Assembly (NCBI GenBank): GCA_964587655.1
Contig: CAZPMT010000056.1
Coordinates: forward strand, 1-32,468
DNA: 32,468 bases
From: CAZPMT01 sp964587655
GTDB lineage: Bacteria; Hydrogenedentota; Hydrogenedentia; Hydrogenedentales; SLHB01
Direction of reading: 5' to 3'
Shown: one piece after another, positions 30,580 to 32,468 of the stretch
Layout: each line of letters starts with the position of its first letter
Numbering within the stretch: the stretch's first letter is position 1
Position numbers and translations under genes: made by a program
Notes under the pieces: generated by a model
What the model saw: only the letters and a program-made list of their open reading frames with translations
What the model was told of the DNA's origin: nothing
The model's database searches: none

Positions 30580-31398
30580 ATGGATGACCCGCACGAGTTG
30601 AATCGCGCCTGCTGGAACGAGATGGCGGACGGCTGGCGGGAAAAGGCCGACCAGCGGGGCACTTGGCGGAAGTGCCACTGTGACCCTGCACTCGTTCTTT
30701 CCCCCTTTGAGATGAGCTTTCTGAGCGATGTCCGCGGCAAGGACGTCTGCGTCCTAGGCAGCGGAGATAACGAGGTCGTGTTCGCGTTGGCTGGAATGGG
30801 CGCCCGGGTCACTTCGGTGGACATCTCGGAGAAGCAGTTGGAGGTCGCCCGTGAGCGAGCCGGGATTCTCGGCTTGGCCATCTCATTCCTGAGATCCGAT
30901 GTGACAAACCTGGCGGGCATTCCGGAGGATGGTTTCGATGTGGTCTACACCGGCGGCCACGTGTCGGTATGGATTTCAAACATTTGCCGGTTCTACGCCG
31001 AGGCCGCCCGCATCCTAAGGCCGCAAGGCCTCTTCATCGTCAACGAGTACCATCCCGTAAGGCTGATGTGGCACGGGAGCGACGGGGCGGCGCCGCGCCA
31101 CCGGTATTTCAACCGCGGCCCGTACGAGTATCGCTCGGATGCAGGCCTTCCTCAGATTGAGTTCCACTGGACCGTCGCCGACCACATTCAAGCGGTGCTG
31201 GATGGAGGCTGCGCTCTGGTCAAGGTGGACGAGCAGGGTGAAGGCAAAGAAGATGACGACTACTCCAGGTGGATCCCTGAGACGCTGCCGACACACCTCC
31301 TAATTGTCGGTCGCAAGACAGGCGCCCAACGCGTCGAGGAAAGCCAGAAGCAATCTCCGCGTGGAGACCAAATGGGAACCACGTGGATTCTGACATGA
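30580..31398 (+). CDS. SAM-dependent class I methyltransferase
   Basis: The 272-residue protein has a Rossmann methyltransferase core: motif I VCVLGSGDNEVVFALAGMG (57-75), motif II VTSVDIS with acidic Asp81, and GFDVVYTGGHVSVW, followed by ILRPQGLFIVNEYHP. The N-terminal NRACWNEMADGWREKA is common in small-molecule methyltransferases of the UbiE/BioC-like group. The ATG at 30580 follows GGAG by about 8 bases; upstream codons in frame (from 30514) overlap the kinase gene and are unlikely. It lies 31 bases after the ROK kinase on the same strand. Substrate unknown. Confidence 0.78.
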   Translation: MDDPHELNRACWNEMADGWREKADQRGTWRKCHCDPALVLSPFEMSFLSDVRGKDVCVLGSGDNEVVFALAGMGARVTSVDISEKQLEVARERAGILGLAISFLRSDVTNLAGIPEDGFDVVYTGGHVSVWISNICRFYAEAARILRPQGLFIVNEYHPVRLMWHGSDGAAPRHRYFNRGPYEYRSDAGLPQIEFHWTVADHIQAVLDGGCALVKVDEQGEGKEDDDYSRWIPETLPTHLLIVGRKTGAQRVEESQKQSPRGDQMGTTWILT

Positions 31399-31446
31399 GC
31401 AGGTGACAGTCGGGATCTTGACTTTCGTTGATGAGTCAGCACGCTG

Positions 31447-32376
31447 ATGATCCTTACGGTAACTCCAAATCCCTGTGTCGATAAGACGGTCTTTGTAGAC
31501 GATCTCAAAGTCGGGACGTTCATCCGCTCGACTAGATGCACGTGCGTGGCCGGCGGCAAGGGAAACAACTGCGCGCGCGCAGTCAAGATCCTCGGGCGTG
31601 TGTCGAAGGCAATGGTCATCGTCGGTGGACATCCCGGCGCGCACGTCGTCGAGATGATCGAGCAGCAGGACGGCATTCCCTGCGTGCCCGTGTGGGTACA
31701 ATCGCAGACGCGCACTATAACCACCGTCATCGAGGAACCCATCCAGCGGCAAACGGCCTTCTTTGAGCCCGGCTCGCACGTTACAGACGATGAGGCCGCG
31801 AAACTCAGGGAGTTTTTTGCGCGCGAAGTCCGAGAGGCGCGCGTCGCGACGTTCAACGGGTCCGTGCCCGACCCGAATATCAAGACCATCTATCTCGATT
31901 TGATCCCGATCGCCAAAGCCGCTGGCGCGATCACTATCCTCGATTCATACGGCTCCGAGTTCGCGCTCGGCCTCGAAGCGATCCCTTACATGGTCAAGCC
32001 GAACGTCGCTGAGGCGCAGGGGTTTGTTGGTTTTCCGCTCGATTCCACCGAGGCGAAATGGAAAGCCGTCGATGTCTTCCACGAAAAGGGTGTCGAACTC
32101 GTCGTGCTCTCTCTTGGCAAAGACGGGGCGCTAGTCTCGCGGGGCGGCGAGCGTTTTCACGCCGTGCCGCCGACGATCAAAGAGGTCAACCCCGTCGGCA
32201 GCGGCGACGCGCTCGTCGCGGGCTTCGCGATCGGACTCATGGAGCGGATGCCGCTCGTCGAGATGGCCAAGCTCGCCATTGCCGCCGGCGCCGCCAACGC
32301 CATGAGTTGGGAGATCGGTCATTTCGGCCAGGAGGAAGTCCAGGCGCTCATCCCACAAGTCCGCATTGACAAATGA
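31447..32376 (+). CDS. PfkB-family sugar kinase, 1-phosphofructokinase-like
   Basis: A 309-residue ribokinase-fold enzyme. The start MILTVTPNPCVDKT is the signature of the 1-phosphofructokinase / tagatose-6-phosphate kinase branch, AGGKGNN (35-41) is PfkB signature 1, and NPVGSGDALVAGFA (248-261) is signature 2 with catalytic Asp254 (GSGD for the usual GAGD). It would phosphorylate fructose-1-phosphate or a related hexose phosphate with ATP. It is the last gene of the plus-strand run, 48 bases after the methyltransferase. No PTS gene is near, so fructose-1-phosphate from a PTS is not supported and another substrate is possible. Confidence 0.85.
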   Translation: MILTVTPNPCVDKTVFVDDLKVGTFIRSTRCTCVAGGKGNNCARAVKILGRVSKAMVIVGGHPGAHVVEMIEQQDGIPCVPVWVQSQTRTITTVIEEPIQRQTAFFEPGSHVTDDEAAKLREFFAREVREARVATFNGSVPDPNIKTIYLDLIPIAKAAGAITILDSYGSEFALGLEAIPYMVKPNVAEAQGFVGFPLDSTEAKWKAVDVFHEKGVELVVLSLGKDGALVSRGGERFHAVPPTIKEVNPVGSGDALVAGFAIGLMERMPLVEMAKLAIAAGAANAMSWEIGHFGQEEVQALIPQVRIDK

Positions 32377-32387
32377 GGCCCATCAGG

Positions 32388-32468
32388 GCTCGCGTCTAAC
32401 GTGCGAGCGCAGGGCTAACCCGGATTTCTCACCACTTGTAACAAATCGGGCCGTCAGATGTAGTATAA
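32388..32468. repeat. Hairpin-rich repeat-like segment at window end
   Basis: GCTCGC (32388-32393) pairs with GCGAGC (32403-32408), and CCCGGATTT (from 32419) with AAATCGGG further on, with one bulge. GGGCTA and ACCCGGATT also occur near the window start (46-71). It may be a terminator region or a fragment of a dispersed repeat; the sequence ends before this can be settled. Confidence 0.35.

Overview
The window reads as chromosomal DNA of a GC-rich, Gram-negative environmental bacterium. Gram-negative character is suggested by an outer-membrane beta-barrel of the PagL type and by several lipoproteins. The secreted PQQ-like propellers, DUF4838 and GH29/GH36-like hydrolases, a soluble Hanks-type kinase and intergenic REP-like palindromes resemble gene content I associate with the Planctomycetes / Lentisphaerae / Hydrogenedentes-like groups. 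That placement is inference; no rRNA or single decisive marker is present.

Layout. 1-588 is non-coding and repeat-rich: four 9-bp tandem units and a long imperfect inverted repeat. 589-2707 holds an overlapping dprE1/dprE2-like pair (oxidase plus short-chain reductase that together epimerise a polyprenyl-phosphate sugar in mycobacteria). After a double-hairpin REP-like element comes a promoter and a PagL-like barrel (2972-3559) whose catalytic His appears to be Arg. 3556-16311 is a carbohydrate-related region: two minus-strand PQQ-like propeller genes in an operon, then a divergent plus-strand run of a DUF4838 protein, a GH36-like multidomain hydrolase and a GH29 lipoprotein. A second GH29 lies on the opposite strand, and between the two GH29 genes sit one decayed and one intact PIN-type toxin-antitoxin module.

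16438-21753 (minus strand) is a signalling and envelope cluster: cytoplasmic Ser/Thr kinase, membrane-anchored TPR-LysM-L,D-transpeptidase, GAF-GGDEF diguanylate cyclase and a small lipoprotein in one tight operon, followed by an HDOD gene behind a perfect 10-bp hairpin. This is the strongest candidate for an unusual linked system in the window. A tRNA-Pro(CGG) gene (21933-22010) follows, then a membrane protein with four exact-period 49-residue repeats, and an NAD-dependent SDR that seems to lack the canonical YxxxK.

25342-32376 (plus strand) carries a type I phosphodiesterase-like enzyme overlapping a GT4 glycosyltransferase, then gltX overlapping a ROK sugar kinase, a SAM methyltransferase and a PfkB-family sugar kinase. 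The hydrolases upstream would release sugars and the two kinases could feed them into central metabolism, though that link is by function, not by operon. No CRISPR array, phage module, insertion sequence with transposase or rRNA was seen.
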